A stretch of 64,000 bases of DNA from Phycomyces nitens (lineage: Eukaryota > Mucoromycota > Mucoromycetes > Mucorales > Phycomycetaceae), in NCBI GenBank assembly GCA_022702545.1, contig JAHRBC010000001.1, positions 8,680,001 to 8,744,000 of the forward strand. The letters run 5' to 3'. The notes under the pieces are model-generated. The model was not told where the DNA came from. It did not search any database and worked only from the letters and a program-made list of their open reading frames with translations. This document shows, in pieces, positions 51,825-64,000 of this stretch. Position 1 is the stretch's first letter. Each line of letters opens with the position of its first letter. The position numbers were made by a program, and so were the translations under genes.

Positions 51825-53669
51825 ATGGTACAAGAGGACATCGGCGGTTCTCAACATAATTCTGAGAGTCAAGAAAGAATATCCAGCCTGTTGGCCTTTG
51901 TGCGACAGAAAGCTAAAGAAACGGCAGCTCCAAAGTCATCTGTCATAAATCATGATTCAACCATCTCAAAGTCCACACCAGCATCAGCCCAGTCCAAGGC
52001 TGGAGGCGCAAAGAAAGCTAAATCTGCACCAAGTAGTGGAACTTCCCCTTCTGGACGGCCCTTGCCAGACTACGCATTCGAGTCAGATCCAAAGCTGGCC
52101 ACTCTTGATCTCACGCTGCGGCCAGAGATTGAAATCAGACCCTATCAAACGGAAGCGCTAAAGGCAGTTGTTGATCAAGACAGTCAAGATCCCAGTCAGC
52201 ACAAAGTCAAGTCGGGTATCATTGTACTGCCATGTGGCGCAGGCAAATCTTTGACTTCAATCTTGGTCGCGTCTGCAATCAAGAAACCTGTACTTGTGGT
52301 GTGCTCAACAATCATTGCCGCAGAACAATTCTGCAATGAATTCTTGCGCTTTACTACATTGATGGCTTCCAAGACTGGAATGTTTGCAGGAGCCAAAAAA
52401 TGGCCATACAATGGTCCTTCTGGCGTTCTCTTTACCACCTACACCATGCTCATGGACAACAAGAATCGGTCGGCCGACAGTAAGCGAATGTCTACTTTTA
52501 TTCATTCGACTGATTGGGGTGTCGTTATTCTTGATGAGGTCCATCAAGTCCCAGCTAGTGGTTACAGCAAAGCAATCACCAAACTCAAGGCACGCGTTCG
52601 CCTTGGCTTGACTGCAACCATGTTGAGAGAAGACGAAAAGATTGATGACCTGAATACAATTGTTGGTCCCACACTATACCATGCCAAGTGGAAAGAGCTG
52701 GCTGACCGTGGATATATTGCCAAGGTTATCTGTACACAGATTGAGACATCAATGACCGACATTATCCAAAAGGCGTATGATGCTGTTCAGCCTTCGAATG
52801 GATCCCAGAACAGTGTTCTCGGTCATAGTCATCACCTAAAAAGTCTGTTGGCCATCTTGAATCCAACCAAGATGCAGATCTGCCAGCGTCTGATTCAATA
52901 CCATGAGGCCAGAGGTGACAAGATTCTTGTATTCTGCGATCACATTGATGCCATTAAGATCTATGCAGACAAACTCGATCGTTCCTTTATTTATGGTGGT
53001 ACTTCTACAGAAGAGGCTCGCAATCTTCTCCAGCGATTCCAAATCGATGTTCAAAAGGATGTTGAGGGCGAACCCTGGGCAGCAAAGGCAGCCCGTCGCG
53101 CACAACGCGCAAAGCAAATCAACACCTTGTTTTTGTCGCGTATTGGTGACACTAGTTTGGATTTGCCAGCAGCAACCGTGATTATCCAGGTCTCTTCTCA
53201 CTTTGGATCCCGTCGTCAAGAAGCACAGCGTCTAGGTCGTATTTTGCGTGCCAAGAAGCGTTCTGAAAAGGGTTTCTATTCCAGATTCTATACACTGGTG
53301 ACCACCGAAACCCATGAAATTTCATTTTCAGAAAAGAGACGCCAGTTCTTGGAAGAGGATTGTGGGTATGGATACCAATTGTGGAAGGTTGGCAAGGAAG
53401 AGGGTGGAGACGGTGGCTGGGAGCTGGAAGAGAGTGTGGACTCGAGTGGTCCTGTGGATGATGTAGTCAAGGCAGAACCAATTACCTGTGCAGTAAAGTC
53501 CACAGATGTGCGGCCATTTAGACAGGATGCAGAGCAAGAGAAACTTGTTCAATTCCTTCAGAAACTTAAAGAAGTCCAGGTAGAGGACGATGACTTGGAA
53601 TCTCTGCCACTCCCTCCAGCAAAAAGGCGAAAGGGACAGGGTCCTACTATATATGAGTATATGAGCTAG
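51825..53669 (+). CDS. Short XPB/SSL2-like DNA helicase, intronless
   Basis: This single exon of 614 residues has an ATG at 51825; the frame upstream of it is Phe-rich non-coding sequence. It has only about 95 residues before the helicase core, whereas XPB/SSL2 carries roughly 250-300 more N-terminal residues. The core is XPB-specific: EIRPYQTEALKAVV, motif I LPCGAGKS, DEVHQVPA (DEVH box), LTATMLREDEKIDDLN with the XPB RED residues, LVFCDHIDAIKIYADKL, INTLFLSRIGDTSLDLPAAT and QEAQRLGRILRAKK. The C-terminus is acidic and ends with a basic KRRKGQGPTIYEYMS. TFIIH XPB opens promoter and damaged DNA; this looks like a second, reduced paralogue. Whether it joins TFIIH is unknown. Confidence 0.8.
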   Translation: MVQEDIGGSQHNSESQERISSLLAFVRQKAKETAAPKSSVINHDSTISKSTPASAQSKAGGAKKAKSAPSSGTSPSGRPLPDYAFESDPKLATLDLTLRPEIEIRPYQTEALKAVVDQDSQDPSQHKVKSGIIVLPCGAGKSLTSILVASAIKKPVLVVCSTIIAAEQFCNEFLRFTTLMASKTGMFAGAKKWPYNGPSGVLFTTYTMLMDNKNRSADSKRMSTFIHSTDWGVVILDEVHQVPASGYSKAITKLKARVRLGLTATMLREDEKIDDLNTIVGPTLYHAKWKELADRGYIAKVICTQIETSMTDIIQKAYDAVQPSNGSQNSVLGHSHHLKSLLAILNPTKMQICQRLIQYHEARGDKILVFCDHIDAIKIYADKLDRSFIYGGTSTEEARNLLQRFQIDVQKDVEGEPWAAKAARRAQRAKQINTLFLSRIGDTSLDLPAATVIIQVSSHFGSRRQEAQRLGRILRAKKRSEKGFYSRFYTLVTTETHEISFSEKRRQFLEEDCGYGYQLWKVGKEEGGDGGWELEESVDSSGPVDDVVKAEPITCAVKSTDVRPFRQDAEQEKLVQFLQKLKEVQVEDDDLESLPLPPAKRRKGQGPTIYEYMS

Positions 53670-53883
53670 AAGTGTATCAAAAATGAAAAAAAAAAGTCAT
53701 AAATTGCCAGTTAATAAAGTCAAATGGTTCCTATTCGCATAAACTCGATTTTATTGTGGAGCGTCACAGAGTCGGAGTTGAGGTCGGAAGAAGACCCACG
53801 CACCGGGCAAGGCGAACTCTCAAAGTGTCGTCCATGGGGGGAGCGCCATTGAAACTTTCTCTCGACTTCTTTGACCATCCAGT

Positions 53884-54364
53884 ATGGTAGGTGATCCTAG
53901 TCAAGAATCCATCCATTATCCAGTCAACACTAACGAATTCATGGATGGATGGATGACAAAATATTAGACCTGCAAGAGAAGAAACAACGGACGTAACAAG
54001 CACGGACGTGGCCACGTTAAGTTTGTGCGTTGCATCAACTGCTCCAAGTGCTGCCCCAAGGATAAGGCCATCAAGCGTTTCACCATCCGCAACATGGTTG
54101 AGGCTGCTGCCGTCCGTGATCTCCAGGAGGCCTCCATCTATGAGGAGTACACCATCCCCAAGTTGTACGTCAAGTTGCACTACTGCATCTCTTGCGCTAT
54201 CCACGCCCGTGTTGTCCGTGTTCGTTCCGTCAAGGACCGCAAGAACCGCGCTCCCCCTCCCAGATTCAGATTCCAAAAGGTAAGAACATTATGATGATGG
54301 AGAATTTGGCAAGGTACTAAAATCGTCATCATTATTACAGCCTGCCACCGCTGCCAAGGTCTAA
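53884..54364 (+). CDS. RPS26: 40S ribosomal protein eS26
   Basis: Three exons (53884-53886, 53968-54279, 54341-54364) give 112 residues. The first coding exon is just ATG, followed by GTAGGT; exon 2 starts ACC TGC AAG, giving [19 protein letters not shown]. The rest is canonical: [17 protein letters not shown] with the first zinc Cxx[21 protein letters not shown] with the second CxxC, and [16 protein letters not shown] end ([13 protein letters not shown]). eS26 lies at the mRNA exit channel of the 40S subunit. An 81-bp intron directly after the start codon is common in fungal ribosomal protein genes. It is 214 bp downstream of the XPB-like gene. Confidence 0.95.
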
Positions 54365-54585
54365 ATTGGAAGATTGAATTTACAATTGAAATCCTCAAGG
54401 ACCTGTGGACCTTCATTTTCTCTCTTACTCTCTCACTTAGTCTTCCTTTATTTGTTCTGTGATTCTTTTCTTAAAGATCATATTGAAATAAAGCTCAAAG
54501 AAAAAAAAATATTTGGCTGTGTTTGTGTGTGCTTTTTTTTTATTATAGTAATTGAAGTAATTTTTTTATCTTTTTATTTATTTAT

Positions 54586-57344
<2,759 letters not shown>

Positions 57345-57446
57345 GAGAAAGACAAAGAAGAAGATAAATGACGGAGTTTGGTGTCCAAACGGGATTGAAT
57401 CCAAGAAAGAACCTATTCAAGCATCTCACGACGTCACTTGGGCATC
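57345..57446. promoter_or_regulatory. 102-bp divergent promoter of ABP1 and a methyltransferase gene
   Basis: The start codons of the minus-strand ABP1 gene (57344) and the plus-strand methyltransferase gene (57447) are only 102 bp apart, so both promoters and both 5' UTRs must share this segment unless starts lie further downstream. No TATA box is apparent. Confidence 0.6.
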
Positions 57447-58369
57447 ATGATCAGCATCAAGAGCAGACAAGAGCGAGATGAGATGTTCATTACTGCTAAT
57501 CTACCTCTGGGACTAAATGTAACCGAGTCTGATGGATGTCCCGAACGGCTTCGGTCATCAATTACCCAGGACCTGGCTCTCCATCAAAATGTCGATGAGT
57601 TTGGTTTGGCCGGCAAGATATGGAACAGGTACGTCGAGCAATCTCGACAAGGAGAATAAACATCCTGTTATCTAGTGCCTATATCCTCCAAGCGTTCTTT
57701 TCTCCATCCAATGTATCTGAGCCACTGTCGCCTATTCCTGCTGCGTACTATCGTAATAGTGCTGCTCCTGTCCCAACCAAACCATACCGTATTCTTGAAC
57801 TTGGAGCAGGCACTGGCTATGTAGGGCTCTCTGTGGCTCAACACCTCCGCTCACCCTGCGAGATCATCATCACAGACCTTGCTCCAGTAGTTCCTCTTAT
57901 GCAGGCCAACCAAGATGCCCTATTTCCAACTCCAGACAAGCAATCGCCGCTTGTGGTGTGCACTGATCTGTGCTGGGGAAGTAGTGCTGATGCTGACCGG
58001 GTGCTTGACAAGAGGCCATTTGACCTGATCATTGTCAGTGATTGTGTGTATTTCCCGGAGCTGTTTGGTATCCTGACACATACATTGAGGGAGGTGTGTG
58101 GACCAGATACGCAGGTGGTTATTGGCTATAAATGCCGCTCGCTTGAGAAGGAAACTGGATTCTGGCAGGATTACTTTGGGAGATACTTTGAGTATGAACC
58201 CGTCAGATACCTTACGACTATACCACAGACAGACCAGACAGAACTAGGAGGACTTGTTGGAGAAGAGGAAGAGGCATTTGTGTTTGTGGCTAAGAAGAGG
58301 CCCGAGAACGAGATCAAGACTGCCGACGATACATTTACTACCCTTTTGTTCTGCTCTATTGGAATCTAA
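57447..58369 (+). CDS. METTL21-type protein lysine methyltransferase
   Basis: Two exons (57447-57628, 57676-58369) give 291 residues. The SAM-binding motif I is RILELGAGTGYVGLSVAQHL and motif post I is IIITDLAPVVPLM. The substrate-side motif SDCVYFPELF (corresponding to the DxxY motif of family 16 methyltransferases, METTL21/EFM) is followed by VVIGYKCRS. Members trimethylate or dimethylate lysines of elongation factors, chaperones and similar proteins; the target here cannot be told. The start at 57447 is the first ATG of the frame. Confidence 0.85.
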
Positions 58370-58932
58370 TACCAAATACTAATTTTATATTACATACAAT
58401 ATATATATATGTGTGTGTTTCTGACACAAATATACCTTTATGAATCGCAAATCTATTTTTAGACTACGCAGATGGTTTAGAAGAAAAGAAAAGAAAATGT
58501 ATTTTGTATCACCTCGCACAGACTGGGAGTAAATAAAACTACACAGGCGCATCATTCAACCCACGACGCTTCAAGAAATAAAAACACACATTTCATAATC
58601 ATGATCCAAATTTTATTAATATATATATATATAATATATATGTATATCTATATAAAATATAATATATGTATATATATTATATGATATATTACATATAATA
58701 AAGGCTAGGACAAGAGGTGTAGACCTTTCTGTATTGTTGCAGTAGCAGTAAAGAGGTCCATTTCTATACCAAGCACTATAATTATTGTGGCCTGAATGTG
58801 TGGTGTAAATAAGCATGGCCAATCCATTTTCATCCAATTTTTTTGTATTGACCTTGATCCTTACTCGCGCCAAACTTGTCTCTCCGCTCCCCTTTGCTTC
58901 TCTTTCTTATTCCCTTGTTTTAGTACTCTTCC
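58370..58932. other. Intergenic with AT-rich palindromic tract
   Basis: The stretch 58614-58700 is almost purely ATAT-type sequence able to fold on itself. The rest is short spacer and the 5' region of the PKA gene with pyrimidine-rich segments (CTTTGCTTCTCTTTCTTATT). Confidence 0.5.
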
Positions 58933-60264
58933 ATGGACGCCGGTTTTTCATTCGCCCAGCCAGATGACTATACTCAGCTTCTAACAGAACTCCATTCAGA
59001 GTACTGCCGTGATCAGCCTGAAGATGTACTCCAGTACTGTGCCAATTTCTTCAACCACAGACTTCAAGAACAACGTACGATGTTTCGCCAGCAGCGCAAT
59101 CCCCAATCCTTTGAAGGTAAGTAGATAATCTAGATGAGGGAGATTGAAGCTCATCATCTCATCCAGGCCAAGAGTTGCATCCTCTTGCGGGACAGAACCA
59201 TATGTTCGGGGACCAACTATCAGACAGTGATAAGGACGATGATTTCGAGAGTCTCGAGGCTTCTGATGAGGAACGGGATGAATTTACTGGAGAGCTCCTC
59301 TCGATGGCTCCTCCACCAACCTACAGCCGTGACCGACGCACCTCTGTTAGCGCTGAATCAATGGCACCTACTCAGGGACGCGACTTTGTAAAGACAGTGA
59401 TCCCAAAGAGCCCTGAACAGTGTGCCCGTATTCGAGAGAGTGTTGGTAATAACTTTCTGTTCCGCAGCCTTGATGAGGAGCAGTACCAGGACGTGGTGGA
59501 TGCGATGGCCGAGAAACAGCTGCCTGTCCATGAACGTGTGATTGAGCAGGGAGCAGTGGGCGACTACTTTTATGTTGTTGAGCATGGCACCCTAGATTGC
59601 TACATAGCCAAGAATGATGCCGAGCCAGTCAAGGTTACAAGTTATGAAGCTGGCGGCAGTTTTGGCGAACTGGCCTTGATGTACAATGCACCCAGAGCAG
59701 CCACCATTATTGCAACCTCGGATGTTGTTCTGTGGGCCCTTGATCGGGTCACCTTTAGAACCATTCTGATGGAGAACACGTCCAGAAAGAGACGAATGTA
59801 CGAGACTTTCCTGGAAGAAGTACATCTCCTAAAGTCGCTCGAGGCCTATGAGCGCCATAAAATTGCCGATGCTCTAGAGTCGGTTTACTTTGAAGATGGA
59901 CAAAAGGTGGTGGCGCAGGGGGATGTTGGAGACCATTTCTTCATTATTGAGTCTGGCAAGGCAGGTGTCTTCAAGACTGATGGTGATGGTATTGCCCACC
60001 AGGTCAACCAGCTGTCTCGAGGCTCTTATTTTGGAGGTAAGCTCAACCGACCAAGGAAATACAGCAGATCCTAATGATGCTTTAGAACTGGCCCTCTTGA
60101 ACGACAGTCCGCGTGTTGCGAGTGTGGTTGCCCAGGGACACTTAAAGTGTGCTACTCTTGGCAAAAAGGCCTTTACACGCCTGCTGGGCCCTGTTCATGA
60201 GATTCTTCAGCGTAATTCAGAGAACTACTATGCCATCATCAACCAGCAAGAAAAGACCGAGTAG
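58933..60264 (+). CDS. cAMP-dependent protein kinase regulatory subunit
   Basis: Three exons (58933-59116, 59167-60036, 60086-60264) give 410 residues. The N-terminal dimerisation/docking helix pair (DDYTQLLTELHSEYC ... EDVLQYCANFFNHRLQEQ) is followed by an acidic linker and the inhibitor site RDRRTSVS (Ser about 121), a phosphorylatable type II pseudosubstrate. Two cyclic-nucleotide-binding domains follow, each with an intact phosphate-binding cassette: GGSFGELALMYNAPRAATII and SRGSYFGELALLNDSPRVAS. The product holds PKA catalytic subunits inactive until cAMP binds (BCY1/pkaR role). In Mucorales PKA-R genes occur in several copies; this is one of them if that holds here. Confidence 0.95.
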
Positions 60265-60701
60265 AGAGAGGAATCAATAATATATATATATATCCTACAT
60301 CCCCTCCCCCTCCCCTCCCCCTTTTTTATTTTACTTTTGCAGCTTCACAATCCATTTGGTTTCCCCTTATTTCCTCCCTCTATCTATCTATCTATACATA
60401 TCTAGACAAAGCATCCTATCGCATACAGAAAGATTCCTTTTTATATTTTCTTGTTCTTTTACCCCTTAAATAAGAGTATGTTGCCTAGAACTCGTGTGTT
60501 TGGAGAATTATGGAACTCACCACAGTTAAATAGAATATAGAGATGCAGACAACAACTACAAGACCACAGGGGATCATCCACTAACTTGTCCAAGGCTATT
60601 GTCTAGGACCCCTTATTTTAATGAGACCTACCTTGAAAAATAAATAAATATTTAAATAACATACCTCAACCAACTTGCCCAATCTTCATCTCTTTCTCAC
60701 C
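60265..60701. other. Intergenic between PKA-R and septin genes
   Basis: C/T-rich tracts (60294-60325) and TCTA repeats (60377-60396) lie here. It contains the 3' UTR of one gene and the promoter of the next; nothing else is supported. Confidence 0.4.
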
Positions 60702-62271
60702 ATGATGGCCCTAGTCTCACCCAGCGAAATCGCACCTCCACCTCCACCTGTGCCCATCACATCTACAGGCACAGGTATTGCCAACCTGCCCAACCAGAGA
60801 CACAAGATCGTCGCAAAGAATGGTGCCAATTTCACCCTGATGGTCTGCGGTAAGTTATTCTGGTGGCCACAACTATTGCTGACAACTTATTAGGTGAATC
60901 TGGAGTTGGCAAGACTACCTTTGTCAATACACTCTTTACCTCTACCATCAAAGAACCCAAGAACCTCAGCAAACGACGTCTTCGCCAACCACCTCCCAAA
61001 ACATCCCAGATCCAGATCACCCGGGCAGGTAAGCCAAGTTGCCAAAAAGAAAAGGGTCTTCAATTAACAATCCTTTGAACAGAACTGGAGGAAAAGATGT
61101 TCAAGGTCAAACTGACCGTCATTGACACGCCTGGATTCGGCGACTATGTCAATAACCGCCACAGCTGGATTCCTATCATTGACTTTATTGATGACCAGCA
61201 TGAGAAATACATGCGACAAGAGCAACAGCCATGTCGCAAGGGAGCAGTCGATATGCGTGTCCATGCCTGTTTGTACTTTATCAAACCCACCGGCCACACC
61301 TTGACTCCACTTGATATTGAAGTCATGAAGAAACTAGGCTCACGCGTTAACCTGATTCCTGTCATTGCCAAGGCAGACACCCTCACTCCCTCTTGTCTCG
61401 CTAAATTCAAACAGAACGTAAGCATATAATCCTTCTCTCCTTGGTCTCCTATTAGTGATCGAACCATCCCCCCTCTGTCTCTCTCTCCCAAAAGAACTTG
61501 CTTGACGTCCTTTCCTCAGTCTCCTTGTTCAAAAGGAGGAGGAGGGGTTGGGGGTGGGTTGGGGGTTCAAGAGTACCATGGCTGACCCCCTTTATTATTA
61601 TTATTATAGATCCGTGATGTTGTAACAGCCCAGAATATCCAGTTGTATTCCTGCCCTATCGAGAGTGACGACGATAGCACCACCAAGCGCAATGTCAACA
61701 TCATGACCGCCTCTCCCTTTGCCGTCATTGGATCCACCCAGGATGTCTTGACTGCTGATGGTCGCAAGGTCAAGGGTCGCGAGTACTCTTGGGGTGTGGC
61801 CGAAGTGGAAAACGACGACCATTGTGACTTTAGGAAGCTCCGTAGTTTGCTGATCCGCACCCACATGCTGGATCTCATTACCACCACCGAAGAAAACCAC
61901 TATGAGAACTACCGCCAGGCACAAATGGAGACCCGAAAGTTTGGAAGTCCTCGGTAGGATTTATAGTTATTTGACTAGCAATGATTTTTTGTTTATTTAT
62001 TTATATTTACCTTGTCAATCTATATAGCTCTCAGCCTTCAGAGAATGCAAAATTCAAGGAAGAAGAAGAAGTGCTTCGCAAGAGGTTTACAGAACAGGTC
62101 AAGGGTGAAGAAGCTCGGTTCCGTGCTTGGGAACAGCAACTGCTTAGTGAGAGAGATCGTTTGCACAAAGAACTCGAGTCTCAGAGCGACAAAATTAAGG
62201 ATATCCAAAGCGAGATTGATAATTATTACTATAGCAACCAGCGCGACTCCCCAAGAACAATCAGAAAATAA
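60702..62271 (+). CDS. Septin GTPase
   Basis: Five exons (60702-60849, 60894-61028, 61083-61417, 61610-61953, 62028-62271) give 401 residues. After a Pro-rich start comes a polybasic HKIVAKNG-like stretch, then G1 GESGVGKTTF, G3 VIDTPGFGDY, HACLYFIKPTGHTLTPLDIE, G4 VIAKADT and the septin unique element REYSWGVAEVENDDHCDF ... RTHMLDLI. A C-terminal coiled coil (EEEVLRKRFTEQ ... HKELESQSDK) ends the protein. Septins form hetero-oligomeric filaments at the cortex and at septation sites. The subgroup (CDC3/10/11/12) was not resolved; presence of the C-terminal coil argues against the CDC10 type. Intron 3 is 192 bp, the longest in the gene, with a G-rich block. Confidence 0.9.
61534..61567 (+). 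other. G-quadruplex-prone block in septin intron 3
   Basis: The stretch reads GGAGGAGGAGGGG then TTGGGGGTGGGTTGGGGG, giving four or more G runs of 3-5 with loops of 1-2 bases on the coding strand, a textbook intramolecular quadruplex pattern. It lies about 45 bp before the 3' splice site. Confidence 0.6.
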
Positions 62272-62479
62272 CATTTTGCACTCTGTAATAGTCTCTGGGG
62301 GGTTTTTTGTGCCCTCCTTTACCTCCAATAATATAAGTTTCTACGGCCAATCAAGTCCTGATACGATAAAATGCAATAAAGCAATGCATACAAAATACAT
62401 ATTTATAAAGTCTTGGTTTTCTTTGTTAAAACACCTATATATCAACCAATGGATCTCAACTGACATTGTACTCTATCCA

Positions 62480-62813
62480 ATGCTCTTTATTCTCTTTACT
62501 CTCCTTTTCCTTGTTGCTGGCATCTCTGCCCAGCCCCGTCGTATTCGGCGTCTTGATCCTTGGGATGTTATCAACAAAACCTACCTTGTACCTGTAGTGG
62601 CCCCACCAGGAGGATGTAGCGACTTGGTTATGCCATGGTAAGCCCCATTTGCATACTCTAGGCATGTCAGATCCAGAGTCTTGATTTCCACACACACACC
62701 CCTTTGTTTTTTTTAGCGACAGTTATTGCCCTGATACTTGCTACTATCCCGATGTACCCTGTCCTTATACATATGCCTCTATATGCCCTCAAATCGCACC
62801 CAACACCCTTTAA
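62480..62813 (+). CDS. Small secreted cysteine-rich protein
   Basis: Two exons (62480-62637, 62717-62813) give 84 residues. Residues 1-18 are a signal peptide (MLFILFTLLFLVAGISAQ), followed by a basic PRRIRR that could be a processing site. The mature part is Pro/Tyr/Cys-rich with six Cys: GGCSDLVMPCDSYCPDTC, then VPCPY and ASICPQ. The intron (62638-62716) splits a Cys codon, and removing it keeps the frame and adds four of the six cysteines. It has the size and build of fungal secreted effector-like or cell-surface proteins, but no family is recognised. It sits 208 bp after the septin gene on the same strand. Confidence 0.65.
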
Positions 62814-63295
62814 TAACATTGGCTGTGGAACATGTATTCATTACCGCATTCGCTCCAATTTTCAATAATAATGAATGTTTAACAATTAAATAAATCCAAA
62901 GTTTATTCAATTGCACGTAAATTACATACAGTATGCCTAAAAGTACCAGTGTATGTCTTGGTCTACAGATACTTCTTGGTCCCCTTTTTTTTACTTTCTT
63001 CTTCTTCTTCTTCTTCTTCTTCTAATGTCTTTGTGACTGCAGCCGTCACGTCTATCGCAGGCGAAAGAATAAAAGCGGGAAAAAAAAAGAGAAATTTTTT
63101 GACCAGCTAACCTTTGGACAAAAAAGCTACTCTCAAACGCATTTTTTCTTGCAAGAGAAAGAGAGGGAAAAAAAACCGACCAAGCGAACGCAGGATTCCA
63201 ACTACACCAAAGAAAAACAGTCACTGCTCTTGAACGCCGTTGATTCTTGTTGACTTATATAATTTGCGCGATCGATCAGAACAACCTAATTCCTG

Positions 63296-64000
63296 ATGCC
63301 CAGCCACGAAAAGACCAAATCAAGCCCTGCCAAGTCAAAGGCAGAGGCCAAGACCACTACACCTACGATCAATGCCCAGGCGGATTCCTCCAAATATATT
63401 GCCAAGCACAACCTGGTCATGACAAAGACCGCAGGTGGAAATATTAGCGAGTTTCCCTTTGAGTTTACCAAAGATTCAAAGTGAGTACTCCATATATATA
63501 TATATATACTTTTTATTTTTTGCATTCTGCTTCAATAGGCATCAGAATACATAAAGCGGATCTGTCACAGGGTTCTAATTAATTGACTAGATACTTCTTT
63601 TCATGCGTTGGATCGTGTGTCAAGGTCTACAGCGTGGCTACCGGGGCTGTCGTAAAGGTTCTGTCGCGATCTCCTGCATCTGGAGGTCATAATGGAAAGA
63701 TCACCCGGGTAATTCTCAATCCAAAGAATCCAATGCAACTCTATTCAGCAAGTTTGGATGGCACCATCAAATTGTGGGATTACAATGACGAGATTCTGTT
63801 AAAGGTAAAATAGATTACTTCGACTAGAAAGCGAAACTGAATTATTGGTTAACACAAAGATGGTTGTGGAATTGTGGAGTAGACATATCGCATTGGTGCT
63901 GCTATTGAGCACATGGTTATTTCGGCAGTCCGCCCTGAAGAAGCTTACATTGTAGTCAACAAGGAGACCGTTGCAGGTAAATGAATCTCTATTAACAATT
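63296..64000 (+). CDS. UTP17/WDR75-like U3 processome WD40 protein, 5' part
   Basis: The visible exons are 63296-63480, 63591-63804 and 63883-63976; the gene continues beyond the window. A basic N-terminus (SHEKTKSSPAKSKAEAK) precedes a typical UTP17 start (GNISEFPFEFTKDSKYFFSC) and WD40 repeats (VKVYSVATGAVVKVL; GHNGKITRVILNPKNPMQLY; SASLDGTIKLWDYNDEILLK). UTP17 (NAN1, WDR75) belongs to the t-UTP/UTP-A subcomplex acting in pre-rRNA transcription and small-subunit assembly in the nucleolus. Identification rests on the N-terminal pattern and repeats; another WD40 processome subunit is possible. A CTT repeat lies in the presumed promoter (62996-63022). Confidence 0.7.

Noticed and set aside
53764..54276. 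170-codon minus-strand frame
   Set aside because: It is the antisense shadow of RPS26, whose plus-strand product is unmistakable.

Overview
The window is nuclear DNA of a filamentous fungus, most likely an early-diverging Mucoromycota species (Mucorales-like). The signs are AT-rich spacers, many genes split by short introns (about 40-115 bp, GT-AG with some GC-AG), a proteome mixing animal-like and fungal features (kinesin-13, UNC93-like carrier, Alba protein, DLT1, ISC1, septin), and decayed members of what look like mucoralean multicopy families. The species cannot be fixed from the sequence alone.

Layout. Positions 1 to about 11,600 are a repeat-rich, mostly decayed block. It holds relics of a multicopy gene family (1440-3180, 5321-6379, 8800-9060), two inverted copies of a TA-flanked MITE (3295-3697 and 4682-5292, the second carrying a poly(A)-tailed insert), two tRNA-like relics, an F-box pseudogene (about 7764-8268) and an intact four-exon DDE transposase reading frame that has lost its first catalytic Asp (9471-10780). 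A U6 snRNA gene (about 11670-11790) marks the edge of this block.

From about 12.7 kb to the end the DNA is gene-dense. In order: CENP-W-like (+), a K/R-rich nuclear protein (-), DLT1 (+), UNC93-like carrier (-), PAP1-type bZIP (-), alpha-arrestin (-), LEA2-type membrane protein (-), ankyrin protein (+), INO80 subunit IES6 (-), proteasome ATPase RPT2 (+), a predicted membrane-anchored TBC protein (+), cytochrome P450 (+), ISC1 sphingomyelinase (+), kinesin-13 (-), LRR protein (-), mitochondrial bL9 (-), Alba protein (+), a short XPB-like helicase (+), RPS26 (+), ABP1 (-), a METTL21-type methyltransferase (+), PKA regulatory subunit (+), septin (+), a small secreted Cys-rich protein (+) and the start of UTP17/WDR75 (+, runs off the window).

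The genes are mostly housekeeping: kinetochore and spindle (CENP-W, kinesin-13), protein turnover (RPT2, arrestin adaptor), chromatin and transcription (IES6, bZIP, XPB-like), translation (RPS26, bL9m, UTP17), actin and septin cytoskeleton (ABP1, septin) and signalling (PKA-R, ISC1). I see no biosynthetic cluster, CRISPR or defence island. The most unusual points are gene-structure features (start-codon-only exons, an 11-nt microexon, four GC-AG introns), the apparent lumenal-domain/TBC fusion, the short intronless XPB paralogue and the retroposed insert inside a MITE. All exon models were inferred by eye from splice signals and reading frame; none has been checked against RNA.
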